Virus record (IMG/VR): IMGVR_UViG_3300020195_000051
Location: 1-44,434 of that record
DNA: 44,434 nucleotides
Direction: 5' to 3' (one strand)
Origin: a virus
Within the stretch, counting starts at the first letter, position 1; the number at the start of each line of letters is the position of its first letter. A program made the position numbers and the translations under genes. The notes beneath the pieces are model-generated. The model did not search any database, was not told the origin of the DNA, and saw only the letters and a program-made list of their open reading frames with translations. Positions 5,734 to 14,143 of this stretch are shown here, piece by piece.

Positions 5734-5882
5734 CGTTTCTCCGCCTTCTAATGGCGAATTGCCTTGGATTATTTCCAATGTTCCTGATCCCTGTACGGTC
5801 GGCGGTATTTAAATGGCCTGCGTGTGTTTCGAGTTACCGGACATGAGCGGTACTGCGAACGCAACCACGGGGAAATTAGAAA

Positions 5883-6128
5883 ATGAAATTTAGAACAAAA
5901 CCAGTAGTGATCGAAGCCGTCCATTGGACAGGCAATAACCTGGACGAACTGAGAGAATTTGTGCCAGAACGATTTAGACATAACAAGATTCATGAACCAA
6001 TGGGCATTGTCACTCTTGAGGGAGTGCTCACAGTTTCAAAGGGTGATTGGATCATCAAAGGCATAAAGGGTGAGTTCTACCCATGCAAGCCTGACATTTT
6101 CGAGATGACTTATGAGTGTGCGGAGTGA
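5883..6128 (+). CDS. Conserved small phage protein (VIEAVHWTG...[12 protein letters not shown] type)
   Basis: It encodes 81 residues. The hallmarks are [14 protein letters not shown] near the start, [20 protein letters not shown] in the middle and [12 protein letters not shown] at the end. I recognise this as a very common phage and prophage protein, probably a small beta-rich fold, without a known role. GGGGAAA before the ATG is a usable ribosome-binding site. Its TGA overlaps the GTG at 6125, coupling it to the next gene. Confidence 0.75.
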   Translation: MKFRTKPVVIEAVHWTGNNLDELREFVPERFRHNKIHEPMGIVTLEGVLTVSKGDWIIKGIKGEFYPCKPDIFEMTYECAE

Positions 6129-6364
6129 AGGTGGGCGAGATTGTTTATGTCGAATGGGAGGATCACTGCACCGATATGCCGAAATGGGCAAGGCGCGATG
6201 ACTGGCATCACTCCATTTGCTCAGTCAAGACGGTGGGTTTTGTTGCGATCTCAGGAAAGAAATATCTGACGCTTGTTCAGATGATGCAGGCAGGAAACGA
6301 AGTAGCTGGCCAGTCTATTACTATAGTTAAATCCTGCATCACCAAGTTGAGGAAACTCAAATGA
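6125..6364 (+). CDS. Hypothetical protein, about 79 aa
   Basis: The start is uncertain: GTG 6125 overlaps the upstream TGA, while GTG codons at 6116 and 6131 are also in frame. The protein ([40 protein letters not shown]) is beta-rich, like a small barrel, and ends [10 protein letters not shown]. This type is seen in phages next to small hypothetical genes. It ends with ATGA overlap to the next gene. Confidence 0.55.
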   Translation: MKVGEIVYVEWEDHCTDMPKWARRDDWHHSICSVKTVGFVAISGKKYLTLVQMMQAGNEVAGQSITIVKSCITKLRKLK

Positions 6365-6513
6365 CCGACCTGGCGAAAGCGGCTGCTGAATATGCAGGAA
6401 CAGGGTTTGCTCGCTACCTAAGTGACCAACCCAGTATTTTTGGAGCAATTGAAAAGGCAAAATATGACGGCTTCCTCGCAGGTGACGCCCACAGGGGGAT
6501 GGATGAAAGATAA
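6361..6513 (+). CDS. Small hypothetical protein, 50 aa
   Basis: ATG 6361 overlaps the preceding TGA and is preceded by GAGGAAA. The product ([33 protein letters not shown]) is a short helical protein without a signal. Its 3' end overlaps the start of the next gene at 6503 by 11 bases. Confidence 0.55.
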   Translation: MTDLAKAAAEYAGTGFARYLSDQPSIFGAIEKAKYDGFLAGDAHRGMDER

Positions 6514-7027
6514 AGATGTGAACTACCTGAGCTATGCCGATGTGGATGGGGTGACGATTGGTGATCAGATGATAGTCGCTGACCAAACCAAGTTTGATGA
6601 CTCACTGAAGTTGTCTCATGCCACAAACTTTAAGGGCTACAATCTCACTATTTACGGTGGGAGTGAAAACGCTATTGACCTCAATCGCGAGTGTAAAATG
6701 GTCCTGTTCGAGCACCTCGTATTGGTTGGAGGGGGTCAGTGCGCAATTGTGGTCAAGGGTGGGTCGGAGGATATCGAGTTTACCAACGTGTGCATCACCA
6801 AGCCAAAGGGGAATTACGATATCGAACTCGGCGGGTGGTCCGATCAGTCCAGAAAGAAAACTAAACGCGTGTGGCTAGATAACGTCGTTCGCCCAGACGG
6901 AAAGCCAGTTCGCGTTGTTGTTGGAAACGCAGACAAGCCCACCATCATCGGCGGGAACGTGAAAATTCTATTCTGGCGGTCACTCGCGCTTAAGGCTTTT
7001 GTGTGGGCGAAGGGGCTGGTAAAATAG
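6503..7027 (+). CDS. Right-handed beta-helix-like phage protein, 174 aa
   Basis: The longer frame from GTG 6422 overlaps the 50-aa gene; ATG 6503 with GGGGG upstream and the N-terminus MKDKDVNYLSYADVDGVTIG is the better start. The sequence shows repeated short strands with turns of the beta-helix type (NLTIYGGSENAIDLNR, FEHLVLVGGGQCAIVVKGG, DIEFTNVCITKPKGNYDIEL), about 20-25 residues per coil. This resembles small phage beta-helix proteins usually called hypothetical; it is too short for a tailspike with its own catalytic site. The C-terminal SLALKAFVWAKGL is an amphipathic helix. Confidence 0.65.
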   Translation: MKDKDVNYLSYADVDGVTIGDQMIVADQTKFDDSLKLSHATNFKGYNLTIYGGSENAIDLNRECKMVLFEHLVLVGGGQCAIVVKGGSEDIEFTNVCITKPKGNYDIELGGWSDQSRKKTKRVWLDNVVRPDGKPVRVVVGNADKPTIIGGNVKILFWRSLALKAFVWAKGLVK

Positions 7028-7096
7028 TCTATAACAAAACCAAGTGAATCGCTCGGTTGATATAGCAAGCAGCTATGTCACACTTATAGGTAATTA

Positions 7097-8029
7097 ATGC
7101 CTATTAGTTGCACGGATGCAGACTTTACAAGGCTTTTTGAACAGCATGGCGCAGCTGAAGCAGCGCGTATTCTAGGCATTGCAGAACGAAATGTCTATAA
7201 AAGAAGAACCCGCGTAGAAGCACGGACGGAGCAATCAATTTCCGCTCCCTCGAAAGCTCTTTGGAAAACAGCTTATCCAGACAGGATTCCCTACGAAATT
7301 AAAAACGGCGTTGCACTTGTCATGTCTGATCAGCATTACTGGCCCGGAATTATTTCAACCGCACATCGTGGTGCAGTTAAACTTGCAAAAGAACTTCAAC
7401 CGCAAATTCTTATTTCAAATGGCGACGCTTGGGACGGGGCAAAATCCGGACGCCATCCTGCAATAGGTTGGGAGAGAAAACCAAACGTAAACGAAGAGAA
7501 AGAAACAATCGAGGAACGCTACGGAGAACTCCGTGACGCCGCACCTGATGCTGATCTCTATTGGATGCTCGGGAATCACGATATGCGCTTTGAAAACAAA
7601 CTGGCAAATACCGTTTCAGAAATGGATGGAGTCAAAGGCTTCTCCCTATGTGATCATTTTCCTGATTGGGAAATTGGAATGTCCATCTGGATCAACGGCG
7701 ATACAGTCATTAAACACCGCTACAGGGGCGGAGTTCATGCGACACACAATAATGCCGTTTATTCGGGTAAATCCATGGTCACAGGCCATTTGCACGCTCT
7801 CAAGGTCACGCCATTTGATGACTACAATGGAACACGTTTCGGCGTAGACACTGGAACACTCGCTGATCCGTTCGGCCCACAATTTAAATACAGCGAAGAT
7901 AATCCGAATAATCACAGATCAGGCTTTGTAATACTCACATTCCACGAGGGTAAACTTCTCTGGCCGGAAATCGTTGCCGTAATGGATGAAAAGCACATTC
8001 AGTTTCGCGGCCAGGTGATCGAAGTCTAA
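7097..8029 (+). CDS. Calcineurin-like metallophosphoesterase with N-terminal HTH
   Basis: It encodes 310 residues. Residues about 8-36 (FTRLFEQHGAAEAARILGIA, then ERNVYKRR) form a helix-turn-helix. From residue 72 the metallophosphoesterase signature follows in order: D78-Q-H80, G-D110, G159-N-H-D162 and G230-H-L-H233, the metal ligands of the calcineurin-like fold. Proteins of this architecture are common in phages and are thought to hydrolyse phosphodiesters or phosphomonoesters; the substrate is unknown. No ribosome-binding site is obvious, and a 69-base gap with no gene precedes it. The stop overlaps the next ATG (TAATG). Confidence 0.85.
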   Translation: MPISCTDADFTRLFEQHGAAEAARILGIAERNVYKRRTRVEARTEQSISAPSKALWKTAYPDRIPYEIKNGVALVMSDQHYWPGIISTAHRGAVKLAKELQPQILISNGDAWDGAKSGRHPAIGWERKPNVNEEKETIEERYGELRDAAPDADLYWMLGNHDMRFENKLANTVSEMDGVKGFSLCDHFPDWEIGMSIWINGDTVIKHRYRGGVHATHNNAVYSGKSMVTGHLHALKVTPFDDYNGTRFGVDTGTLADPFGPQFKYSEDNPNNHRSGFVILTFHEGKLLWPEIVAVMDEKHIQFRGQVIEV

Positions 8030-8352
8030 TGAGCGCCGAAGGGTGGGACGCCGCAAACGGCGAAACGCCCGACCGTGCTGGACTCGCAACTACTTATTGG
8101 AGACGGAAGAAGAAGAAGCTGGCAAGGGCATTCCTACTCGTTGCTCTTGCTTGTTACACGATCGATGATTTGCGACGAGAACGCTGTGACGCCCATTGCG
8201 TTGCTCGAAATCATGTCAAGGGTTTCTGGGAAAATAATCTGTGCTACTGCGCCGACACAGAAAAGACCATTGAAGTTACACGAGAACGCGCCGTTAGGCT
8301 CCCGAGAAAAGTCGGGGAAAATACGACGCAGCCGGACATTTACTCCGAATAA
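8029..8352 (+). CDS. Small membrane-anchored Cys-rich protein, 107 aa
   Basis: It is coupled to the phosphoesterase by TAATG. Residues about 37-53 (KLARAFLLVALACYTIDDL) form a short hydrophobic segment after a basic patch (WRRKKKKL). Beyond it are four Cys in C-x3-C and C-x-C patterns (RERCDAHCVA and NNLCYCAD), which suggest disulphides or a metal site on the far side of the membrane. No family is named with confidence. Confidence 0.55.
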   Translation: MSAEGWDAANGETPDRAGLATTYWRRKKKKLARAFLLVALACYTIDDLRRERCDAHCVARNHVKGFWENNLCYCADTEKTIEVTRERAVRLPRKVGENTTQPDIYSE

Positions 8353-8410
8353 AAATTTCCTTGTGCGAGCGACCTAACTACGCGCTAATGGGTCTATCCA
8401 AAACATTTAC

Positions 8411-8887
8411 ATGGCAGCGAATAGCTGCATTTACGAGGCGAAAGTGCAGAAAATATTTCCTGAAGATCGATTGAAGCTACTCGGCGCACCATTTGAAACA
8501 ATGAGCGAGCAAAGTTTTTATGATTACGTCGTTTCCCTTTATCAGCCACGCGATGCTCGCGGAAAAGCCAAGGAAGCTGAAGTCAAAGGGAAGAAAAGAA
8601 AAGCTCCCACGAAATTGAAATTGGGAATTTACGAGTTACGTTTTCAAACGGCACTGGGTGAAAAACAGTGTGATCTCGAATTTGACAAGTCGCTTCTCAT
8701 TAGTGAAGAAAAAATAAAGACACTTTGCGACACGCTATTTTGTTCAGAAAAATCGATTAAAGATTTTCTTGCAAAGAAAAAATTTATCTTCAGTGAAAAT
8801 AAAACTTGTGCGAGCGGCGATTCGCAAGTAGCTCAGGTGGAAATCGTTCAAATTGAAACGAAAGAGGCTGAAGCAAATGCAAATTGA
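8411..8887 (+). CDS. Hypothetical protein, 158 aa
   Basis: The product is Lys-rich and probably has two parts: an N-terminal part (MAANSCIYEAKVQKIFPEDR, MSEQSFYDYVVSLYQ) and, after a basic linker (KAKEAEVKGKKRKAPTK), a beta-rich part beginning LKLGIYELRFQTALGEKQCD, then a helical tail. The tail is acidic (IETKEAEANAN). Its 3' end overlaps the nuclease gene by 11 bases, so it is part of the replication/recombination operon. No ribosome-binding site is obvious. Confidence 0.6.
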   Translation: MAANSCIYEAKVQKIFPEDRLKLLGAPFETMSEQSFYDYVVSLYQPRDARGKAKEAEVKGKKRKAPTKLKLGIYELRFQTALGEKQCDLEFDKSLLISEEKIKTLCDTLFCSEKSIKDFLAKKKFIFSENKTCASGDSQVAQVEIVQIETKEAEANAN

Positions 8888-9926
8888 AATGCCCCCGGAT
8901 CTGACTCACGAAAAAAGTGAGATCAAAGAAATGCTCTCCATGCGAAAGGAGGGTGATCGAATTATTATCGACGTAAATTATTCATCTCTTTCGATTATTC
9001 AAACCTGTATGCGCAAAGCGCAGCTCGCACTGAATAGAAATCTGCAAAGTGGAAATGCGCACGCAGCACTGATTTTCGGATCAGGATTTCATAAAGCAAT
9101 GGAAACCTGGTACTGCGCAGAAAAGGAATCTCGCAAAATCGGCTCGGTAGCTTGCGACGACTCCCATGCGCTGATGCTCTCTGGCCAGCTTCCCCTCGAA
9201 CATGGCAAATGCGCACGTTGCGCCAGCGTGTTTGCGTTTCTTGAAAGCGCGGGAAAACTCACCGAAAACGATCAGGCAAGGAGTCCCGAATCGGGCATTA
9301 ATATTTTGAATAATTATTTCGACGTTTATCTAGACGATCCCTTTGAGCTTGTTGTTGATGCTGATGGCCCACTCTGCGAGCGTGCATTCAAATTCAAGAT
9401 CCATGAGCGTGAATTCAATCTTCCACTTCTTGGGATAGATCGGCCAATCGTTGAGGTCTGGTTCTTCGGGCAGATCGACTCTGTTCTCCGAAATAAGCAA
9501 ACTGGGGAAATTATCGTCTGTGATCATAAAACAACTTCGAGCCTCGGCAAGGATTTCTTCAACCGAATCAAGCCCAACTTCCAATACACCGGATATTGGT
9601 GGGCTGCAAAGGAAGTTTTCGGCCTTAAACCCACTCAGTTTATGGTCAACGGTGTTCAAGTCGCGAAAACAAAGCAGGAAGTGAAGCGACAATTTACTTC
9701 GATCAGCGACGCGGAAATCGAAGATCTCAAAGAGGCAATCCTCTGGAATGTAGGGAAGTACCTGCAATGCGTTTCCTCTGAAATGGCTCGTTGGCCTATG
9801 AGTAGCCCCGATGCCTGTTCCATGTGGGGAGGCTGCAATTTCAAACGTGTTTGTGAACTCCCAAGGAATATCCAAGAATCTATGATCTCCGCTGAATTCA
9901 ATTTGAAAGGAACTATCCATGGCTAA
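8877..9926 (+). CDS. PD-(D/E)XK nuclease with Fe-S cluster (Cas4/RecB/AddB-like)
   Basis: It encodes 349 residues from ATG 8877 (a TTG at 8853 is also in frame, but GAGG lies before 8877). The PD-(D/E)XK core is visible: FGSGFH at 67-72 with H72, G-Q-I-D201, then EIIVCDHKT with D216 and K218, and the QYTGYW motif near 236-241. C44 together with C314, C320 and C326 (C-x5-C-x5-C) matches the iron-sulphur arrangement of Cas4 and AddB nucleases. An extra CARC at about 112-115 may hold a second metal. It probably processes DNA ends for recombination with the Sak4-like ATPase, whose gene overlaps its end. Confidence 0.85.
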   Translation: MQIEMPPDLTHEKSEIKEMLSMRKEGDRIIIDVNYSSLSIIQTCMRKAQLALNRNLQSGNAHAALIFGSGFHKAMETWYCAEKESRKIGSVACDDSHALMLSGQLPLEHGKCARCASVFAFLESAGKLTENDQARSPESGINILNNYFDVYLDDPFELVVDADGPLCERAFKFKIHEREFNLPLLGIDRPIVEVWFFGQIDSVLRNKQTGEIIVCDHKTTSSLGKDFFNRIKPNFQYTGYWWAAKEVFGLKPTQFMVNGVQVAKTKQEVKRQFTSISDAEIEDLKEAILWNVGKYLQCVSSEMARWPMSSPDACSMWGGCNFKRVCELPRNIQESMISAEFNLKGTIHG

Positions 9927-10653
9927 GCTCTCCGACCTGCAAACAACTAATTATAAAACGGTTCTCGCTTATGGCCTGAGCGGTTCCGGTAAAACCTGCT
10001 TCGCAACGGGATTCCCCGGACCCATCTGGGCCGCTGATTTTGATGGCAAAATTTCCTCCGCTGCAAGCTTCCATAAGGGCACTGCTCAGGCGGGGCTCAT
10101 CGAGTATGAAGATTATTCGGCTCATCGGGATTGGCCCAAATTCGTAAAGCGTTGCAATGAAATCATGGCACTCCCGAAAGAGGGTTTTCCTTTTAAGACA
10201 CTGATTATTGATTCCATTACTACGTTCTCCGCTGCACTTATGTCCGAAGTCATTCGGCAGAATCCCGAGGGGAAGCGACAAAAAGTGAATGCAACACTAG
10301 TGCCAATGATTTCGGATTATCAGCTAGCCATTTTTCACTTTAAGGATTTGGTGAGGAATCTCCTCGCGATGAAGGATCGCTGCAACATCGTTATGACCGC
10401 GCATTATATTCAGGATAAAGATGAAACGACAGGCGAGGTAATTGCTCAACCTTTGATCTTCGGAAAAGAGCTTCCAGGCTGGCTGCCCATGGTCTTTGAA
10501 GAAGTCTATCGCTGTTACGCCGAAAGAAAAGACGGGAAAACCAAATTCACCGGGCAGAGCCGTGCCGAGCGAAAATACATAGCCAGAACTCAGATTACGA
10601 AAATTCCAGATACTTTTGAACTCAGCTACGCAGAAATGCAGAAACACTTTTAA
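9919..10653 (+). CDS. Sak4-like RecA-fold ATPase (phage recombination)
   Basis: It encodes 244 residues. The Walker A motif GLSGSGKT is at 19-26 and the Walker B strand TLIIDS at 94-99. The order and length match the Sak4 group of phage RecA-like single-strand annealing or recombination ATPases. A downstream segment (RCNIVMTAHYIQDKDETTGE) has the sensor-like T-A-H found in these proteins, and GKELPGWLPMVFEEVYRCYA continues the fold. AAAGGA precedes ATG 9919 inside the nuclease gene's end, so the two are co-translated. Acts in cytoplasmic DNA recombination or repair, probably with the DUF669 protein. Confidence 0.85.
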   Translation: MAKLSDLQTTNYKTVLAYGLSGSGKTCFATGFPGPIWAADFDGKISSAASFHKGTAQAGLIEYEDYSAHRDWPKFVKRCNEIMALPKEGFPFKTLIIDSITTFSAALMSEVIRQNPEGKRQKVNATLVPMISDYQLAIFHFKDLVRNLLAMKDRCNIVMTAHYIQDKDETTGEVIAQPLIFGKELPGWLPMVFEEVYRCYAERKDGKTKFTGQSRAERKYIARTQITKIPDTFELSYAEMQKHF

Positions 10654-10662
10654 GGGGATTTT

Positions 10663-10941
10663 ATGCTTCCGACTTTTATCAAAGTAAATGCTTTTATTAG
10701 TAGTGAACAGACCATATTAGTTAACGTAAACACGTCGCATATTATTACATTGAGCGGGTATCCCTACGAAGACGACCGCGCTACGGGGACACTGATTAAA
10801 ACAACTACGTCTGAATTCTCAGTCAAAGAAAACATCGAAGAGATCGGCGAGCTGACGAAAAAAGCGCATGATCAGCAGCTCCGAAGTATTGCTGAAACAT
10901 TCGCACGACACATCGGCACGTACTGGAAAATGGCCATATGA
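10663..10941 (+). CDS. Hypothetical protein, FlbD-like fold, 92 aa
   Basis: AAGGGG precedes ATG 10663. The first half (FIKVNAFISSEQTILVNVNT, SHIITLSG) and the segment TTTSEFSVKENIEEIGELTK have the layout of small FlbD-like phage proteins: two or three beta strands with LVNV, then a VKE(N/S)IEEI helix. The tail is a helix. FlbD-like proteins have no proven role in phages. It overlaps the next gene by ATGA. Confidence 0.55.
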   Translation: MLPTFIKVNAFISSEQTILVNVNTSHIITLSGYPYEDDRATGTLIKTTTSEFSVKENIEEIGELTKKAHDQQLRSIAETFARHIGTYWKMAI

Positions 10942-11141
10942 TTAGTGCTAAAAAAACCTACAACGTGGAATGCGTTTGTCCCGCGTGTGGAAAACAGGCT
11001 TGGGTGCGTTGCCACATGCTAGAGGATATTTGGAAGGCTTGGGACTCGCTGCTTTTCTGCACAAGATGCAAGCAGAAGTCGGCAAAGATTACACCAACAG
11101 CAAGTAATACAGAAATCTATAAGGGCCAAAGAGCCCTCTAG
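10938..11141 (+). CDS. Small zinc-ribbon protein, 67 aa
   Basis: Two Cys pairs, C-V-C-P-A-C near residues 12-17 and C-T-R-C near residues 41-44, form a typical zinc ribbon. The rest is short and polar. It sits between the ATPase and the DUF669 protein. Zinc-ribbon proteins in such positions often bind nucleic acid or a partner protein, but the target cannot be read from the sequence. Confidence 0.65.
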   Translation: MISAKKTYNVECVCPACGKQAWVRCHMLEDIWKAWDSLLFCTRCKQKSAKITPTASNTEIYKGQRAL

Positions 11142-11188
11142 CGGTAACGAGGCGGGACCGAATAACCTGCCTCAAAAGGAGCAACAAA

Positions 11189-11554
11189 ATGCCAATGATC
11201 AATCCGGATTTCTCAGAAGAAGTAGATAATAGTTTGCCAAACGGCGAGTACGGCGTTCGCGTCGTCAATGTAGAACAGAAGATTGGAAAAACTTCTGGCA
11301 ATGCATATTTGAATTGGACTCTTGAAACCTTCGGCGAAAAGTCGAACGGAAGAAAGATTTTCCACTCGACACCTATCGGCGGCAAGGGCGTCGGAATTCT
11401 TCGCCAGTTTCTTAAAGTCACTGGAACAACAGTTCAAGCAAATGGTGGATTTGATACTGACGAAACCATGGGCAAAGAACTCACTGTAGTTATCGTAACG
11501 GAGAATGATTATCCGAAGGTAAAGGCAGTTAAGGCTTGGCTGAGCGCTGCATAA
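11189..11554 (+). CDS. DUF669-family protein (putative single-stranded DNA-binding)
   Basis: It encodes 121 residues, with CAAAAGGAGC before ATG 11189. Key segments are LPNGEYGVRVVNVEQKIGKT, NAYLNWTLETFGEKSNGRKI, and GGKGVGILRQFLKVTG, which fit the DUF669 phage family. Family members lie next to Sak4 and polymerase genes and are thought to have an OB-like fold and to bind single-stranded DNA. It lacks the acidic-Phe tail of classic SSBs. A strong hairpin follows at 11577. Confidence 0.75.
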   Translation: MPMINPDFSEEVDNSLPNGEYGVRVVNVEQKIGKTSGNAYLNWTLETFGEKSNGRKIFHSTPIGGKGVGILRQFLKVTGTTVQANGGFDTDETMGKELTVVIVTENDYPKVKAVKAWLSAA

Positions 11555-11576
11555 TTTCTCTGCCATAGAGAAGTCG

Positions 11577-11626
11577 GGGGATTCAGTGACGGAAATAACG
11601 GCAACTACACGATTCGCTGAATCCCC
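11577..11626 (+). terminator. 10-bp hairpin between DUF669 gene and membrane-protein gene
   Basis: GGGGATTCAG (11577-11586) and CTGAATCCCC (11617-11626) are perfectly complementary with a 30-base loop. Only TTATT follows, so it would be a weak terminator. It may instead protect the upstream mRNA end or tune expression of the polymerase gene that follows. Confidence 0.5.
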
Positions 11627-11642
11627 TTATTAAGGAAATTTT

Positions 11643-11831
11643 ATGATCTACTTCATGACCTTCTTCTTCTTTGTTATTTCGGCTCTTTTAGCAACAGCTT
11701 CTATGGTTCTGCTCTTCTTCTCCCTACGTCTTATTAGGAAAATTCGCCGAACCAACGCCGAATCAGCACGGATTCGAGCAGAGTACAAACGTCGCTTAAG
11801 CACGGTCGCGGGACAAACTCATGCTGGTTGA
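11643..11831 (+). CDS. Small membrane protein, 62 aa
   Basis: AAGGAAA precedes ATG 11643. Residues about 1-31 (MIYFMTFFFFVISALLATAS, MVLLFFSLRLI) are hydrophobic, one long or two short membrane segments, followed by a basic cytoplasmic tail (RKIRRTNAESARIRAEYKRR). The gene overlaps the polymerase start by 11 bases. Function unknown; the tail could anchor a replication partner at the membrane, which is speculation. Confidence 0.6.
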   Translation: MIYFMTFFFFVISALLATASMVLLFFSLRLIRKIRRTNAESARIRAEYKRRLSTVAGQTHAG

Positions 11832-14142
11832 CCTAATCCCTAGCCAGCCTTCTTTCGCCTTAGAAAGAACAGTCTCCGGGGATGGCCCGGAAGATGCGAA
11901 AATTTTAATCGTGACGGATATGCCGTCGTATAATGATGCCGCAGCCAGGAGGCCGCTCAGTGACTACACCGGGAAACTTCTATTTTCACAGTTCCTCAAA
12001 GCCGGAATACCGCGTTCTCGAATTAGGGTTGAATCGTTATGTGAGCGAATACCACCCGGAAGAAAATTTTTTCTCTTGGACCCTATCGAGCAGAATGCCT
12101 GGAGAAGTGATTGTCTCGCTCGTATTGCCAAAAGCAAAGCGAATATCATCGTTCCGCTTGGAGAAGATCCGCTTAGGCTCGTTACTGATAAGCTTGGAAT
12201 CGGCAAATGGCATCTATCTATACTTGAAGGAATTGCGGGGCGTAAAGTAGTTCCCCTGCATCATCCCGAATATATAAATAAAGTTTACAAGGAAATCCCT
12301 TTTTTAACCTTTGGAGCAATGCGTGTCGCAGAAGAAAGTCATTTCCCAGACATTAGACGAGTACAAAGAAATTTTATTATTAATCCGACAGTCGAACAGT
12401 CTCTTGCCTGGATGGATCAAGCGGCACGGCAAGAAAATCTGTCGCTCGACATTGAAACAGGATGTGGACAAATCACCTGTATCGGATTCGCGACCGACCC
12501 CCGCGAAGCTTTCTGCATCCCGACGCTCCCAAAAGACTATACAGCCAATGAGTATTACCTACTCTGGCGCGGAATCTCTCAGCTCCTTGCGAGCGAAACA
12601 AAAAAGATCGGACAAAATTTAATTTATGACTGCACCTACTTATCACGTTATGGAATACGAGTCAGGAACGTATTTCACGATACAATGGTTTGCCAGAAGT
12701 TCCTCAATCCTGAATTGCCTATGGGGTTGGATACGATTGCTCGGATTAATTCTAAGGAGCCTTATTGGAAGGATGAGGGTAAAGACTGGGGGCTTAGGCA
12801 AGATATCAATCAATTGTACTATTACAATTGCAAAGATGTCGCCATTACTCTCGAATGTGCCCTTGTACAGCAAACTGATCTCCAACGAAGAGCTTTAGAT
12901 AAATTATTCTACGAAAAGCAAATGGCCTATGCGCCGTGCGCATTTGAAATGAGCTGGAACGGACTCCCGATTGATCAAGAAGAAAGGCAGCGGCTCCGTG
13001 AAAAAGCTGAAAAGGAAATTGAATCGATTACTAAAACCCTCGACGAAGTTGCCAGTGAAAAGCTCGGCACGACGATCAATCCGCGTTCTCCTACTCAGGT
13101 TAAGGCTCTCCTAGCTGCTTTCGGATATAAACTTCCATTTCATCAGGGGAAGGAGAGTTCAAACAAAGAAGCCCTAATGAAGCTCCGACTTAAAGATCCG
13201 GAATCAAAGATTCTCACTCCGCTTATTAAAATCAGCGAGTGGAATAAACAACTATCGAGTTTCATAAATTATGCGTGTGATAACGACGATCGCCTTCGCT
13301 TTACTTTATACAATCATGGCACTGAGTCTGCTCGTTGGAGTAGCGGTAAAGACCCCTGGGATCGTGGCCTCAATTCACAAACTGTTCCGGGGAAATTAAA
13401 AAGTCAGTTCCGCGCTCCCAAGGGGAAGAAGTTTATCGAAGTCGATTTGAAACAAGCAGAGAGTCGTATTGTTGCGTGGGACGGGCCTGTACCGAAACTC
13501 CAAAAGATGTTCCACGACGGCGAAGATATTCATCGTTATGTTGCTTCACATCCGCTCCTCTTTAATAAGTTAATGAGTGATGTAACGAAAGACGAACGCC
13601 AGCTAGGGAAGAAAACCGGGCACGCTGCTAATTACGGGATGCATGCTGCGACACTCAGCGATTCGTGTCTAAAGGAAATGGATCTCGTCCTGCCGATTCA
13701 TAAGGCGGAGCGAATGCTCGCTGGTTATCACGCTGCACTCGAAGGGGGAGTTCTCCGATGGCAGAAGAAGATTGAGGAGGAGGTAACTCGAACGAGGAGA
13801 CTTCGGACGGTTTTCGGCTATGAGCGTTATTTCTACGACCGCTTGGGGCCGGATATGTTCCGTGAAGCCTATTCATATAAGCCACAAAATACAGTGGTTT
13901 ATATCATTAATAATCTAATGCTCTATATGGCAGGAAAACCCCATGTTCTTTTATCGAACCAAATTCACGACGCACTCTTGTTAGAGGTCGATGAGAGCCA
14001 TACACTGGAGGTCATTGAACTAATTAAGGATCAAGACGCTTGGAACCCCAAAATGCAAATGGCGGGCGGAGAGCTTCGGATTCCAATTGATATTCAAATC
14101 GGCGAACGCTGGAAGCCGATGGAAACTGTCTTTGAAGGATAA
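11821..14142 (+). CDS. polA: Family A DNA polymerase with N-terminal UDG-like domain and 3'-5' exonuclease
   Basis: It encodes 773 residues in three parts. Residues about 16-170 resemble a uracil-DNA glycosylase fold (GDGPEDAKILIVTDMPSYND, RPLSDYTGKLL, VPLGEDPLRL, LHHPEYI). Residues about 205-350 are a proofreading exonuclease with D210-I-E, N266...D270 and Y335-NCKD339. From about 370 comes the polymerase: motif A DLKQAESR at 542-549, motif B R593...K597...Y605-G, motif C H716-D717. It is the replicative polymerase of this phage. A UDG-polymerase fusion is known from SPO1-like phages; whether the glycosylase part is active cannot be read. At the position equivalent to E. coli Phe762, this enzyme has His601. 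Confidence 0.93.
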   Translation: MLVDLIPSQPSFALERTVSGDGPEDAKILIVTDMPSYNDAAARRPLSDYTGKLLFSQFLKAGIPRSRIRVESLCERIPPGRKFFLLDPIEQNAWRSDCLARIAKSKANIIVPLGEDPLRLVTDKLGIGKWHLSILEGIAGRKVVPLHHPEYINKVYKEIPFLTFGAMRVAEESHFPDIRRVQRNFIINPTVEQSLAWMDQAARQENLSLDIETGCGQITCIGFATDPREAFCIPTLPKDYTANEYYLLWRGISQLLASETKKIGQNLIYDCTYLSRYGIRVRNVFHDTMVCQKFLNPELPMGLDTIARINSKEPYWKDEGKDWGLRQDINQLYYYNCKDVAITLECALVQQTDLQRRALDKLFYEKQMAYAPCAFEMSWNGLPIDQEERQRLREKAEKEIESITKTLDEVASEKLGTTINPRSPTQVKALLAAFGYKLPFHQGKESSNKEALMKLRLKDPESKILTPLIKISEWNKQLSSFINYACDNDDRLRFTLYNHGTESARWSSGKDPWDRGLNSQTVPGKLKSQFRAPKGKKFIEVDLKQAESRIVAWDGPVPKLQKMFHDGEDIHRYVASHPLLFNKLMSDVTKDERQLGKKTGHAANYGMHAATLSDSCLKEMDLVLPIHKAERMLAGYHAALEGGVLRWQKKIEEEVTRTRRLRTVFGYERYFYDRLGPDMFREAYSYKPQNTVVYIINNLMLYMAGKPHVLLSNQIHDALLLEVDESHTLEVIELIKDQDAWNPKMQMAGGELRIPIDIQIGERWKPMETVFEG

Positions 14143-14143
14143 T

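Noticed and set aside
5594-5812. 72-aa frame overlapping the small acidic protein
   Set aside because: It overlaps a gene with coupled start, lacks a ribosome-binding site, and its composition is not protein-like.
5813-5893. 26-aa frame before the conserved small phage gene
   Set aside because: ATG present but no Shine-Dalgarno site and no recognisable features; too little to call.
8075-8377. 100-aa frame overlapping the Cys-rich membrane protein
   Set aside because: The overlapping frame starts by TAATG coupling and shows a membrane segment and Cys pattern; this one does not.
9330-9920. 196-aa antisense frame inside the nuclease gene
   Set aside because: It lies opposite a gene with clear catalytic motifs and has no family resemblance.
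11213-11566. 117-aa antisense frame over the DUF669 gene
   Set aside because: Shadow of a well-supported gene on the plus strand.
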